This document shows, piece by piece, positions 20,382 through 35,678 of a DNA stretch of 64,000 bases (its first letter is position 1; each line of letters begins with the position of its first letter). A model generated the notes under the pieces. The model was not told the DNA's origin. It saw only the letters and a list, made by a program, of their open reading frames with translations, and made no database searches. Source of the DNA: Pempheris klunzingeri (taxonomy: Eukaryota > Chordata > Actinopteri > Acropomatiformes > Pempheridae). The position numbers and the translations under genes are program-made. The DNA lies in the NCBI RefSeq assembly GCF_042242105.1, contig NC_092022.1, positions 25,697,501 through 25,761,500 of the forward strand, written 5' to 3'.

Positions 20382-23300
20382 ATGACCCGACATGCTCTGA
20401 CTAACTCCACGTAACCCATCACTACGTGGATCACAGTGATTCTGAAGCACTCTCATCTTCCAGAAATACAGCGTGATGCCCAAATTCTCGGACCCTCCTC
20501 TGATGTGGATGGAAAGAGCAGCTACCAGTAAGTTTTGGCACACAGTGGCAGCTCCGCCAACGATCAGTGATGATCATTCTGTTGTTCAGTATTATTGTAT
20601 TCTACACCGCAGGTCTCTTTGGAGTGACGCGGTACGGAGTCCATATCAACGGCTACACTGTCGGTGACGGTGGGGAGGTCAGCATGTGGCTGGCACGGCG
20701 CTCCCCGACCAAGCAGACGTACCCTGGTCTACTGGACAATGTGGTGAGCACAGACTGCAGCTGACACTGTCTAGACATGCTGCCATAGTAGATTCAGCAA
20801 GCAGCGATGCTGTAGTGATGTGTCGGTCGCCAACGATCCGGTTCTTAGAGCCGGCTCTTTGAAGTGAAGGACGGGAGCCGATTTGTTTGGGGGAGGGGGG
20901 AGGTTACAGACACACAGTCACCGGCTCGACTTGGCCCTACTCGACTCGACTCGGTACGCTTTAGGTAGCGTTTCCACCGGCCCTAGTACCTGGTACCAGG
21001 TACTATTTTAGTGCCTCCTGGCCGGGGTTCCAAGCGAGCTGAGTCAAGCTGTGAAGGCGACGTCACCAGACTGCAGGCCGCTGATTGGCCAGGGAATCGT
21101 GTCACTGGATGAGTCACGAGAGCGACTCGTTCACAAGAATCAAACCCGCCATTTTTAAAACACTTGCAACGGCGACCAGGTGTAAACGTGAAAAAATGTC
21201 TTCACATAAACCAACACCGTGGTCTAATGAAGAGGTGGCGGCGTTCCTGTGCTTGGTTTCGCCCCGCCTTGCTATGGCGACCCCGCCCACATTTGAGGTG
21301 GTACCTGGTGTAATGGAAACACAACCGTACCGAGTCGAGTCGAGTAGGGCCAAGTCGAGCCGGTGGAAACGCGGCTATAGTCAGAGACTGCAGGCAGGAC
21401 AGGTGAGAAACATGAGCGACAGAAAATGTAGTAAAATCTGGACACATTTTAATATAATTGATAGTTCGAGGGCAGAGTTCAGACTACACATAATTTGGTA
21501 ATAAATTTATTGAAGCAACAAAAAAAAAATCTGAGGAGCCACTTGGGAGCCAAAAGAACCGGATCTCTAAAAAAGAGCCTAAATTCCCATCCCTATGATG
21601 CTGCATGAAAATTAAAGGAATAGTTCAACATTTCAGATTCAAAATTCTTCAAATTCAGAGTTGCACGAATCGTTAATGATGTTTTGTGTTGTTGAAGGCA
21701 GCAGGTGGTCTGGCTGCTGGTGTCGGCATCAAACACACTGCGGTCAAAGAATGTCAGGAGGAAGCATGTATCCCAGCAGCCATTGCTGAGAAGGCTCGTC
21801 CTGTAAGCACAATAAGGTGAGCGTCACATCACCACTCGTCTAAAAGGAGTCTCTCATACAGTGCTGGGCAAAAGTCTCAGGCAGGTGTGAAGAAATGCTG
21901 TAAAGTAAGAATGATTTCATAAATATACGATTTTGTTTATTTTTATCGATTTACAAAATGCAAACAGAAGAAAAATCTAAATCAAATCAATATTTGCTGT
22001 GACCTCCCTTTGCCTTCAGAACAGCATCAGTTCTTCCAGGTTTTGTAGCATCATATTCAGATGTATGATTGACCAGTTATACCAAACAGCTGCTCATGAG
22101 CATCAGTTTCAGGTGTAGGTGGAAACACACACAACTCGTTAGCTGAAACAGAAACAGCTGCAGGAGGATTAAAACTGGGGGAGGAACAACCAAACTGCTA
22201 CCAAGGTGAAGCTGGTGAAGACAGTTTGATGTCTCAGGTCATCATGTTCAGACTGAACACAGCAACAAGACACCAGGTGTTTCTACTGCATCAGCAAGGT
22301 CTCCCCCAGGCAGAGACTTCAGAGCAGACCGGGGTTTCAAGATGTGCTGTTCAGGCTCTTCTGAAGAAGCACAAAGAAACGGGCAACGGTGATCAACCGT
22401 AGACACAGTGATCAGGCAAGGGAACTTAGTGCAGCAGATGAAAGACACATTATGTTTACTCCCCTTAGAAACAGGAAGACGTCCAGCAGCCATCAGCTCA
22501 GAACCTGCAGAGACCAGTGGGACCAGATGCACCATCTACATCATCTAGTCCACAGAAGTCCAGCCACAAGTGGTCTGAAATGTTTGGCTGTAGCAGAAGG
22601 CAGTTTGTTCACCGAAGGGCTGCAGAGCAGAACACTAATGAGTGTCAGCAGGCAGCAGTGAAGCTGGTGGAGGTTCTCTGCAAGTTTGGAGCTGCATTTC
22701 TGCAAGTGGACTTGTGGATTAGGTCAGAGTTGAGAAATACAGGCAGATACTGAGCCATCATCAGTACCATCAGGGAGGTGTCTGATTGGCCCCACCTTCA
22801 TTGTTTTTCATGTGAGCCACCACTCAAACATCAGTATCTCCCAGAGTTTCTGTGTCTTTACCGCTCCACAGCTCAGCCAGAGCATGCTGCACAAGAGTTC
22901 CACTTGTTCCAAATGTTTTATAATTTACCTGAAGGATACAAACAATGCATGTTAGTGAGAAACACTGAATGTAAATGAAATGTTTGCTTACATGACACCT
23001 CCACAGGGTTTCACCTCCGGCCCCTTCAAGGGAACAGCACCACAGTTTTGTTTTCTAAAGCACCACCTTCATGGGCAGCGTCCTTCTGTCTGCTTGCTGT
23101 CATGAAACCAAGAAAGCGGTTTGAATATTTTAGTGAAATAACAATTTGCTTCAATGTGTTTTCTAGCTACACGTACGAGGATGAGGAGGGAGTGTTTGCA
23201 GAGACTCAGTTTGCCTTTGATTTGGAGCTTCCTGTGGAGTTCAGACCCAGAGTAGGGGATGGAGAGGTGCAAGACTTCTACCTCCTGCCCATAGATAAGG

Positions 23301-23608
23301 TCAGTATTTCAGATATAGAGTGAATATGAAATAACAGGGCCAACATTAAAAGCATGTGGTTGCTTTCAGGTGAAGGAGCTGCTGGCCACTGATGACTTCA
23401 AACCCAACTCTGCTATGGTGGCCTTAGACTTCCTCATTAGACACTCGGTTATTGAGCCAGACGCAGGTTTGTGGCTGCTGAAATCAGTGATGGCATCATT
23501 GAGGTACAGCAGTTCTTTTTGTAAAAGAAGTCTTGTGTTGACTGTATGCGTCTCATTTCAGAGCCACACTATCAGGAACTCGTGGCCGGGCTCCATCAGA
23601 CATTATAG
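19593..23608 (+). CDS. Nudix hydrolase with DUF4743 domain (NUDT20/24 / YJR142W type)
   Basis: This is a predicted pyrophosphatase of the thiamine-pyrophosphokinase-related Nudix family. Plant and yeast members remove oxidised or oxy forms of thiamine diphosphate; that role here is inferred. Exons: 19593-19662, 19746-19987, 20464-20527, 20613-20743, 21698-21816, 23167-23299, 23370-23466, 23562-23608. Phases join to 300 residues. The N-terminal DUF4743 region (about 1-115) contains [11 protein letters not shown] and [12 protein letters not shown]. The Nudix region follows with [32 protein letters not shown] and the box [10 protein letters not shown] (about 186-195). The upstream Nudix-box glutamate is replaced, as I recall for this subfamily. 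[12 protein letters not shown] and [14 protein letters not shown] are typical C-terminal motifs. There is no signal peptide, so it is probably cytosolic. Introns carry a (CA)n run, a LINE piece, hAT copy B and a Tc1-like element. Confidence 0.9.
19993..20066. repeat. Long (CA)n microsatellite next to a donor
   Basis: About 36 CA units start five bases inside Nudix intron 2, immediately after the donor gtgag. A second (CA)n run lies at 20348-20378. Confidence 0.95.
20090..20290 (+). mobile_element. LINE reverse transcriptase fragment
   Basis: The translation [20 protein letters not shown], followed after a frame shift by [11 protein letters not shown], matches the C-terminal part common to fish LINE ORF2 proteins. 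Only about 200 bp remain, inside Nudix intron 2. It is not coding for the host gene. Confidence 0.65.
20813..21595 (-). mobile_element. Non-autonomous hAT-type element, copy B (inverted)
   Basis: The plus-strand ends are tagtgatgtgtcggtcg and aaattcccatcccta. Flanks are cgatgctg (20805-20812) and tgatgctg (21596-21603), an 8-bp duplication with one mismatch, as expected for hAT. It is inverted relative to copy A and lies in Nudix intron 4. A foldback element occupies 20964-21375; a short extra piece of that foldback (caccggctcgacttggcc) lies just before it, so the insert is rearranged. Confidence 0.8.
20964..21375. mobile_element. Nested foldback element (PIF/Harbinger-like), copy B
   Basis: The ends are ggtagcgtttccaccgg and ccggtggaaacgcggc. 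The central palindrome agtacctggtaccaggtact recurs. A short frame from 21196 begins [21 protein letters not shown], then is lost, consistent with an internally deleted derivative of a Harbinger element with a Myb/SANT-like protein. Confidence 0.65.
21860..22975 (+). mobile_element. Tc1/mariner-like transposon remnant
   Basis: The left end is cagtgctgggcaaaagtctc, a known type of fish Tc1-like terminus. Frames around 22389-22661 contain [20 protein letters not shown], resembling the DNA-binding region of Tc1-family transposases. The frame is broken by several shifts, and I could not identify a matching right terminus. It lies in Nudix intron 5. Confidence 0.65.
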
Positions 23609-23962
23609 AGTCAGGATGAGGACTGAGCCCACTGTAAGAAGCCCACACACCACATGCTGTGTGTTACATCTCTTTATCCCAGCAGATGACAAATGATGTG
23701 TGGTGTGTTTGTTTTTTTCTCTGATGGCAGCTGGAGGCTGAAACTGAGCCGAGGGGAGCGCTTCACATGCTGACACATGCACTAGGTGCTGGATTTGGGA
23801 CTGATGGTTGTGCAAAGATAGACCTCAGACTGTACAAACTGTCCAGTACTTTACTAAACTCCCTCAGTTCTTTGAGGACGAGGCCCAGGTTTGTTCCCCA
23901 TCAAGGCTCCTTCCAGTAACTCATCCTGCTCCGACTTCTCATTCTGTCCTTTTAGGCATGTT

Positions 23963-24280
23963 TCAATTCAATTCAATTTATTTTGTATAGCCCAATATCA
24001 CAACAGAGTGTCTCACAGTGCTTTACAAAGTTCAGTGAAATAAACAAGTGTAAGAGAACAAACAATCTAATAAAGAGTCCAGCAGTCAATGAGGCCAATG
24101 GATCAGTCCGGTGGATCAGTCCGAGGCATCACCTGCCCTTTATGACCCTCCTTCTTCGGGAAGGAAAAACTCCAAAAACCCAGTGGGAAAAGAGAAACCT
24201 CCGGGAGCACCACAGTGAAGGAGAGATCCAGCTCCCAAGGACGGACAGGCTGGAGCCTTGGACAGATGTTTGAGGCCCAC
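23963..24280 (-). repeat. Retroelement 3' end with (CAATT)n tail, long copy
   Basis: It starts with (TTCAA)n and 'tttattttgtatagcccaatatcac' on the plus strand, the inverse of 16105-16258. It extends further inward to sequences reading aaaaactccaaaaacccagtggg. Family unknown. Confidence 0.7.
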
Positions 24281-25165
24281 ACAGTGATAGTGGGGGATTA
24301 AATTAAATTAAAATATGCACGTTATGAAAATGCAGGACTAGTTTATGTAGCAACTCCGTGTGACTGATGCTGCACATACACACTGCATTATTAACATTAT
24401 CATGAATACAATATTAACATCATTACTGGAATCAAAGTCCCAAAACTGGAGAAGAGCACAGAGGAGACATGAGAGATGTGAAGCTGGCTGGAGAAGAGGA
24501 AAGGAGCACTGCACTGATTCGACCTCACTGTTTTAGGAGGATCACATGATGTGTCTGGTGCTCTGTGACGGTAACCATGATTATGACCCAGGTCATAATG
24601 TAGATTTGGATATGCCTGTCTGAGGGCGGTGCTCTTGCCTTGTCCTGTGTCCTTTGAGATGACTTGGAATGAACTGGTCTCTGGTGTGATGATTGGAAAT
24701 GTAGACTAAAAGCAGTTCCAGGTAGATGTAGAGGTGAGAAGCCTTTTTCTTTTAATCCTTTAACGTCCTCACCAAGAAAAAAGCTATGAAAAAATGTATT
24801 CTTTATATATTTTAGTTCCTTGGGGCACTAATTACAAGAATCAATGTTTTTTTAAGACCCCACATTTTTTAAAATACTGGCCTCTACCAAACAGTTGAGA
24901 TGTCGTAAGTAAAACATGTTTTCAATAAGATATAGTGAGTCAAAATGTGCTCTACCATATGGTTGAGCAGAAGATTAAAGGGTTAATCCCTTTTTCTCCA
25001 GTGTTTTGTGAGTGAGACCGGTAAGAGCCCTGTATTCTCTTTTCCTCGGTTAGCAAACGTAGCTGATTTTGGTTATTGTTTTGGCTTTTCTCACCCTGAA
25101 GCTGAGAACTACCTAATGATGGATCAATTCTGTTTGGCCTGCCTCTGCTGTGGCACAGGGTCACT
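24281..25165. other. Intergenic, nothing recognised
   Basis: This is the region downstream of the Nudix gene. I see AT-rich sequence with no conserved coding segment or repeat that I can name. Confidence 0.5.
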
Positions 25166-25465
25166 TACCGTATTTTTCGGACTATAAGGCGCACTTAAAA
25201 TTCATTTTCTCAAAAATCCACAGTGCGCCTTATGGATTAATTCTGGTTGTGCTTACTGACCTCGAACTGACTTTATGTGGCACACGGCGCTCAGAAATCT
25301 GTCAAAATGTTTTAGTACGACTTTGGTAAGCTACGAAGCCGCACCGCTTGATGGATTGTCGGAGCATTACGGCTACCATAATGCTCCTACTGTGCTTCAA
25401 CGTCGTTTGATTTATCTGACTGTTTTGTTTCGCTTAATGTGCCTTATAGTCTGAAAAATAAGGTA
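25166..25465. mobile_element. MITE with CGGACTATAAGGCGCA-type inverted ends
   Basis: The left end is taccgtatttttcggactat and the right end, reversed, is taccttatttttcagactat, a 300-bp inverted-repeat element without coding capacity. The inverted ends resemble those of 48538-48957, suggesting one superfamily. Confidence 0.75.
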
Positions 25466-25796
25466 CTTTGTATTGCGCTCAGGTGTAACCATGATAATGT
25501 GTTCTGGATCAGCTTCTTTAAGCTCGTCATTAAAGCTGTGTGACATCTGGAGGTTACATGATTGTGGCTGCACTATTCCATCAAATGGAAATATTTAGCA
25601 TTTTAGACTTTCCCCACATCCAACTTGACAGATTTGGCTTCTTAAGGAATTTAAGCATCTACTAGAATTTGAGAGAAAGTTCAGTGGGTTTGGATAAAGT
25701 TTCCAGCACAGCACTGACTGTGGACTACAGCAGTGATTTATAACAACAGAAAGGGTGTTAAGAGACAAAACATGAGCGCTGAGTTATCAGTTACAA

Positions 25797-28510
25797 TTTA
25801 TTTCCTTTAGAATATATTAAAAAAGATGACTGGAAAAATGTGACGATACATTTGTATACAAAAGAATATTCCTTTTACAAAGAACCGATCCTTTAGGAGC
25901 TGCTTGCATTTTTGCATTTCATAATTTTTTCCAAGCGTTTACCACACTGACCTTTTTGTTTGAAGCTGTGTGTAAATAATACACCATGAGCCAGTAGAAT
26001 ATCACAAAGTTAAAATATCATACAACAGAATACAAAGTGGAAAAGGAATAGTTGTGCGCATAAGCGAACTGGCAGAGTGGAAACAATACACACTTCCAAC
26101 GACACCCAGCATACAGAGGGCTGGACTACAGAGCAAGTTCAACAAAGCCGGGCTTTCTCTGTGTGAGCCGGCTTAACAAACCCTAAACTCTAAACTCCCA
26201 ACCACAGACGAGAGGTGTCACGGAGCTGCTTACGGTCTCTTTCTTCTTTGTGTGCGATCCCTTAAGAGGGGTGTTTGATGCATCATTTGACTGAAAAAAT
26301 AATAATAATAATACAGAGCAATTGATGCATGCTGAGTTATAACAGAAGTATGAGGAATATAAAAATGAACGAGGAGCGGTGCAGAATGAGTGAGCTCTGA
26401 TTTAATCCAGATTTAAACAGGCAGGTGCATTTAGGTCTGATTCTGTTCCAGAATGAAGCAGACGTGCAAATAACTTTAGCTTTGGGACATGAATTTGAAG
26501 TATTATCTGTGATAAATACCCATCAGTTTTGTAATGAGTGGAGCTGCAGCAGTAGCAGTGTGAAGTGTTTGTCTGTAACATTAGAGATTTTCTGGATTCA
26601 CGTTTCTTCTGACAAAACGCTGCAGCAGTTTGCGCCACTGTAACTGAATGACTGTTTGGTGACATCACTATAATGTCACTGTAACACACAGTCTGAAGTG
26701 TTCCCTCAGCTGAAATCTCAGAGGATATCATCAGGGAAAAGAGGGCCATGGTGATTGAGCCAGGTAAAAAGAGAGCCTCCTTCAGGACACTTTAACACCT
26801 CCAGGCTTTAATCTTAACACAGCCACTGATCTGCTAATCCTGCTTCATACTACAGCCCCGGGGGAAACCTGTAAACCTCCAAATAAATGCTGCTGTTCAA
26901 AAAAAAATGTCTAATGACAAGCAAATAACAGATATATAGTGGCTGGGACACCAAGCGATGTGATTCAGTATGTCCATTTCCATGAGCGCTGCCTCCCTCC
27001 CTCACTAACTAACAAGCAAAGAGTTGAAGAGAACCTCATTAAAGGAGCTGCTCCTGTGTGAGTAGACTGCGCAAGAAACGCTTAAGGGCATTTAATTTGA
27101 AAGGACGGACACAGGAAGTGGTCAGTCAGTCGACAGACATGAATCCACAGCAGCTTCCTGTGGTTATTAGATTTACTAACAGGGAATCTACAGTGTGTGC
27201 TCAGAGGGTAAAGGCATGTTATACTGTGTTAAGATACATTAACAAAGCATTTAGACAATCTCTTTGCTGCTTGTTCCACATTAGTCTTCTAGGAAAGTCT
27301 TTGGTTGGGGTCAGCCCTGATTTCTGCAGCACTTACTCCGTCCACACAACAACAGTCGAGTCACGCTCACAGAAATTATTTCTGTTAAGTTATGGAAACT
27401 AAAACATTAACACCTCCTGTAAATGTTTCAAATTAAAAGTAAGAAATGGAAATTTGTCCTGTAAGCTGCTACAAATGTACCGATGGTAAGTCTGCTTTCA
27501 TAGATTAGCAACTTAAAAGCCATTAAAAACATTAAAATTATGGTGACTGAAAATAATTAGTGACTGAAAACATTATAAATGTTAAAAAGGAGAAACTCTT
27601 ATTCTGAATGTATCGAGACAGCAGATAAACAAGGAGGAAAGGCTGAGTTTAGCAGCAAAGGAAAAGAGGAACAGGTCTCTTACTGAAGTATGATGAAATA
27701 TACTCAGACAACAGGGGAAATAAGAGCCTGTCTAACAAACTGTGCTACAGGAAGGTGTGGTTCTTTCTGCAGATGAGGTCAATTAAGGCGCTGTTCCTAT
27801 TTAAGAATTTACAGTCACTGTCTGCAGTTTACAGTGTCAATTCAATCACATACAATCCTCATCAGGTCAATCACACACACTTTTCTGTCTGCTGCATTCA
27901 CAATACGCTTCTATAAAACACAAGCTGGTCTCATTACCATCATGTATTTATGCTCAAATGCCAATAATGAAGCTCTCAGCTTTTTAAAAGAATCAAAGTT
28001 GTATCAAATACTAAAAGGTTCATAAAATAGACACAACATCGGGTCTGTGTTTCCACGGGGGAATAAAGGAGGAAGAAACATGTACACAATGATAGGACAC
28101 AACTAAAAGAACACAGAAGCACAGTCACGCTGCACGCTGGTCTCGACCACAGAGCTCCAGCTGAGCACAGAGGAGGCTCCTCTCAGAGAAGTGGAAACCC
28201 ACTAAGAGACACATCTGCCCTTCTCTCCACATTCTCTAAATCTGAGATCGAATTAATCCTAAATGTGAGATTGCAGTATTTTCATTTGAAAGCTAAAAGC
28301 TAGAACCTCGGACATAACTGTATACAACCCCTTTCCTTTGCGTGTCACCTTCCTTTTTCCCCCCTTTGGCCTGGTTGGACTTTCCTCCCTCATCCCTGTG
28401 ATGCCCTGATCGGTTGTGCCCCCCCGGGTGACAAAGCAGACACAGAGGACGGTGGCTCTCTTGGCCTGGTTTGTTTCCCCCTCCCTCCCACTCCTGTGTG
28501 AGCTGACACA
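25797..28510 (-). other. rhoa: Probable rhoa 3' UTR and poly(A) signal
   Basis: On the minus strand the first good candidate AATAAA cluster downstream of the rhoa stop includes 25797-25802, which would give a 3' UTR of about 2.7 kb. No exon of another gene was found in the interval, and much of it lacks recognised repeats. Its extent is inferred only. Confidence 0.35.
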
Positions 28511-31974
<3,464 letters not shown>

Positions 31975-32639
31975 CTACAAGTTCCCTGCTCTGCTCTGCT
32001 CTTTGGCAACAGTGGTGTTGCTGTTTCCTGTCTTCTCATGTATGTAGTTCACTGCAGTCCAACTGGTCAAAACAGGCCTGCATTAACCACACACATACAG
32101 GACTAACTGTGTTAGTATGGGTATGCTGCTGAAATGACCACGACGGTGAAATAGGATCTAAGAAGGCTGGTTTGAGTTATGGATCCATGAGTTTGCAGTG
32201 CACTGTGGTTTATAACACCACGGGGAAAGGTTCAATAACTGTGGAAAGACATCATGGCAGCACTTAATCCTGTTATGGCAAGTGCAAGATAAACTATGCA
32301 CTGTTACACTGCTGATGTTACAAAAGTGATCTAGCAGGAATGTTCACCTGCATGTATTAAAGCACTGCTTTGCTGCCAGGTTAAACTTTTTGCAATACAA
32401 CAGTTTGTTTCTCTGTGTTATTGGTTTGAACACAATCTCATTCTCAAAGTAAAGCTGAAGCTGACTAGAATTAAAACCAGCATGATGCCCATCCAAACAG
32501 CAGCACTCACTGTTTTCTACGGAGGCACTGCTTGTGGCCAGCAGTCCATTCAGTGAACACATGACAATAAAACATGACAACTAACAGAATAATAACTTAT
32601 TTAACTTTGGTTTTACTCTGCACATTACATCTGGTTTGC

Positions 32640-32798
32640 ACGTACTGTTTATAGTGTATATTACACTTTTTTACCTGCAACATTTTGTACATTATTTATT
32701 GGTTTGTATTCATGGTGGTGGTTACTTTTACTTCTTCACTACTGTAACATCAGAATTTCCCCCCCAGGGATCAATAAAGTATTTCTATCTATCTATCT
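32640..32798 (+). repeat. Retroelement 3' end with (ATCT)n tail
   Basis: It ends with 'gggatcaataaagtatttctatctatctatc'. Similar ends occur at 47820-47985 and, more diverged, near 60930-61070. It lies in the rhoa 5' UTR intron. Confidence 0.7.
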
Positions 32799-33655
32799 AG
32801 CTCAGAAAACAAAGTTTATGATTCTATCAAAGGATCGCTTACAAAACTTTGACAATCTAAGAATTCTTACTTCTGATGGTACATTGATTGAAAGGGTGTC
32901 CGCCTATAAGTACTTGGGAATATGGATTGATGAAAACCTTCCATTTAATGTTCATATCTCTAATTTAGTTAAGAAACTCAAATTGAAGATTGGCTTTTAA
33001 TTTAGAAATAAAGCATGCTTCACATTCTCTGCAAAGAAAAAACTTGTGGAAACCACCTTTTTTTTAATCTGTGATTGATTATGGTGATAAACTGTACAGC
33101 CACGCAGCCTCCTCCACCTTAAAGAGACTCGATTCAGCGTATCATGCTTCACTGCGCTTCATTTCACATGCAAAATCTCTCACTCACCGCTGTATTCTCT
33201 ATGATTTGGTTGGCTGGACATCACTAAGCACTCGTAGAAAACAACACTGGTACTCCCAGAATACCTCAGCACCCTTCTCACTATCAGCTCTAGTAGTTGC
33301 CTCCAAGTGGTTGCTTTTGAAAGTCCCCCGGATTCAAACAACGTTCTCCTATCAAGCACCATGGTCATGGAATAACCTTCAAAGAAACCTCTTAAACTAG
33401 AAACATTCACATCCATTAATGAGTTTAAGAGTATCATAAAGAATTCTTGAATTCTCGAGAGGCCACCACCCTTAAATAGGTGTCAATCTGTTTTAACGTT
33501 TTACTGTTTATCGTCTATTTCTGTATCATGTATCTGGTTTATATAGCTTTTGATTTTGTATGGCTGCTACCTCGGCCAGGTCTCCCTTGTAAAGGAGATT
33601 TCTAATCTCAATGGGACTTCCTGGTTAAATAAAGGTAAATATATTGATCTATCTA
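32799..33655 (+). mobile_element. Broken LINE ORF2 C-terminus inserted in an (ATCT)n tail
   Basis: Frames 32704-33000 and 33071-33400 contain KTKFMILSKDRL, RVSAYKYLGIWIDENLPFN, IDYGDKLYSHAASSTLKRLDSAYHASLRFI and LYDLVGWTSLSTRRKQHW, typical of the end of fish non-LTR reverse transcriptases. There is a stop at 32998 and a frame shift. The 3' end is 'tcaatgggacttcctggttaaataaaggtaaata'. (ATCT)n lies on both sides, so it landed inside the tail of the preceding element. Confidence 0.75.
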
Positions 33656-34329
33656 TCTAATAACTTCTTATTCCCATCATCAGAAATAGAAGAAAGAAGA
33701 AAAAGCTGTCTTACTGAAAGTAGGCTGCTGCTGATGCTCTTTTTAATCTATTGCAGGTGATGGTAATCTTCCTGTAAATTTCTTCAGCATTTAAAGAAGC
33801 GTCAGATGTGTCTAAATAACATTCAGTCGACCAAATACCAACAAGTGAGGGTGGATCTGATCTCCTACCACACATCCAGACAGCAGAACACCCAGCCAGT
33901 CTTTGCACCATGTCCTGCTGTGTGTGAACTGGTGCCACACTCAGCTGGCCTGTCTAGTCCTGTAACTTCACTTCCTCACTGCTGTTGAGCTCCAATATGA
34001 CAGACTACCGAGTATGTCAGCCTGATGAGTTGCTCCACGTTACAGATAACCTGTCACCCTGACGTTACTTTAACCTTCATCCCTGCTCTTCCCTGGGCTG
34101 TTTGTCGCTGGGTTAGAGGAGTTATCAGCTAACTTCTGGCTAGCATCAGGAAGCTAGCGCTAACTGTTAGCTTGCTAACTTTGCTCGGTTTTTCGGGGCA
34201 GCCTGGCCTCTTGTCGAGCCGGACACAGCGCATTCAGAGGCCGCTAACGGTGCTCCGCTGTGGCCTGGACCCCTGACAGACAAGGCAGCCCAGCACAGAG
34301 CTGTTCTCACCGCTCACTTTACGTTATTT

Positions 34330-34520
34330 TACCGTTTTCTTAGATACTCGCCTTTCTTCAGCGCTCCTCTCGGACCCAACAGTCCCGCCCCCGGCAGTGC
34401 CACGAGGATAAGCCCCGCCCACAGCGCATACTTTCAGCCAATGGGACGCGGTGAGATTATAAGTGACTACTAGTTCAGCCAATCACTATTCGGCCCGGAG
34501 TCAAGCCTCAGTGTACATGG
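34330..34520 (-). promoter_or_regulatory. rhoa: rhoa promoter and 5' UTR exon (inferred)
   Basis: A GC-rich, CpG-containing stretch lies about 2.7 kb upstream of the rhoa ATG. CCAAT boxes (agccaatggg near 34437 and agccaatcac near 34478) are present. Possible donors on the minus strand include ACG|gtaaaa near 34330. The exact exon limits are uncertain. Confidence 0.45.
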
Positions 34521-34639
34521 AGATTATAAGTAAGTGTATGAAATATTGCTCATGCACAGTTAACAACATAATTAGGAATTATAGCCAAAGACCAGCAACA
34601 TGCTCCCTTAGTATGAAACCATTTTAAAGATAAAGATAC

Positions 34640-35350
34640 AACTTTTTTTTTGATCCCACAGTGGGGAAAGTTTGCCTTTACTGCAGCTCAAGGGGACAGA
34701 CAAAGCACACAGTTAAAGAAATAGACGATAGAAAATTATTTTGGGATTGTACCTTGCAAGATATTCTGAATAGCTGTAATAGTCAACTGACTGATGGGAA
34801 TGATAGCATTGTTAAGCCATTTATCATAATATAACAATAATAATAATAATAATAATAATGCATTTTAGTTGTAGTGGACTTTACATTAGCAAATCTCAAA
34901 TAATAATAATAATAATAAATCTCGTATGTAACATGACAGTTGTTCCAAATCATATCTCTGCAGAGAGAAAGTGCACTTGTAATCAGAGCTTAAGCCAAAA
35001 AGCTGTACATTTTATTTATTATTTTTTTAGTTGTATATGCCTTATTTATATTACTTACTTACTTGCTGGTGTGTTTTCCTTTGATACTGTTAGCAGTGTT
35101 ACCGGGAACCAGAGACAAGAATTTCACTGCCAGTGATTGCTTCATGTAACTGCTGAGCATGTGATAATAAAGTCTTTGATTGATTGATTGATTGAAGAAC
35201 CTGTTGGTTAAAGTTGGAAAGTTTATGTGGGATTCTTGGACTCTTTATTAGATTGTTTGTTTGCTTACACTTGTTTATTTCAGTGAACTTTGTAAGCCAC
35301 TATGAGACACTCTATTGTGATATTGGGCAATACAAAATAAAATTGAATTT
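34640..35350. repeat. Cluster of three retroelement 3' ends
   Basis: An inverted piece near 34640-34720 reads tttgatcccacagtggggaa. (TAA)n microsatellites lie at 34838-34858 and 34900-34917. A plus-strand end near 35060-35194 finishes with (ATTG)n. The (TTGAA) family end lies at 35222-35349. They fill most of the space between the divergent rhoa and tpx2 promoters. Confidence 0.6.
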
Positions 35351-35549
35351 TGGACACTAGAGTTACAGAGCAGAGTGACTCAAATATGAACGGACGTGAT
35401 GAAACATAAAAGGGTTTTTGAGATGTTTGGTCCATTTCATGTTTATGTTGTGTGATACCAACACAATCCTGTACACTGGGGTGGCGCTGTGTGCGTCCAA
35501 GCTGCTTACAATCCGCCCTTTGAGCCGCGACAGGAAGAGAAGAAGAAGA

Positions 35550-35678
35550 AGAGCCAATAAGCGGCGAGCTGATGAACGTGACGTCACGAGCGGCCATTGG
35601 CTGGTTCAAAAAGGAGGCAGTTTGAACGCTAACGGTCTGCAGTTTGGTCTGTGATCGTCTGCGGAGCGGGCGGCTTCG
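35550..35678 (+). promoter_or_regulatory. tpx2: tpx2 promoter (CRE, CCAAT, CHR) and exon 1
   Basis: The promoter contains CCAAT at 35554-35558, a perfect CRE (TGACGTCA) at 35579-35586, an inverted CCAAT (ATTGG) at 35596-35600, and two CHR-type TTTGAA elements (inverted at 35605-35610, direct at 35621-35626). CCAAT plus CHR is the known architecture of G2/M genes controlled by NF-Y and the DREAM/MuvB complexes. A donor (cttcg|gtaagc) ends the untranslated exon 1 at 35678. Confidence 0.65.
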
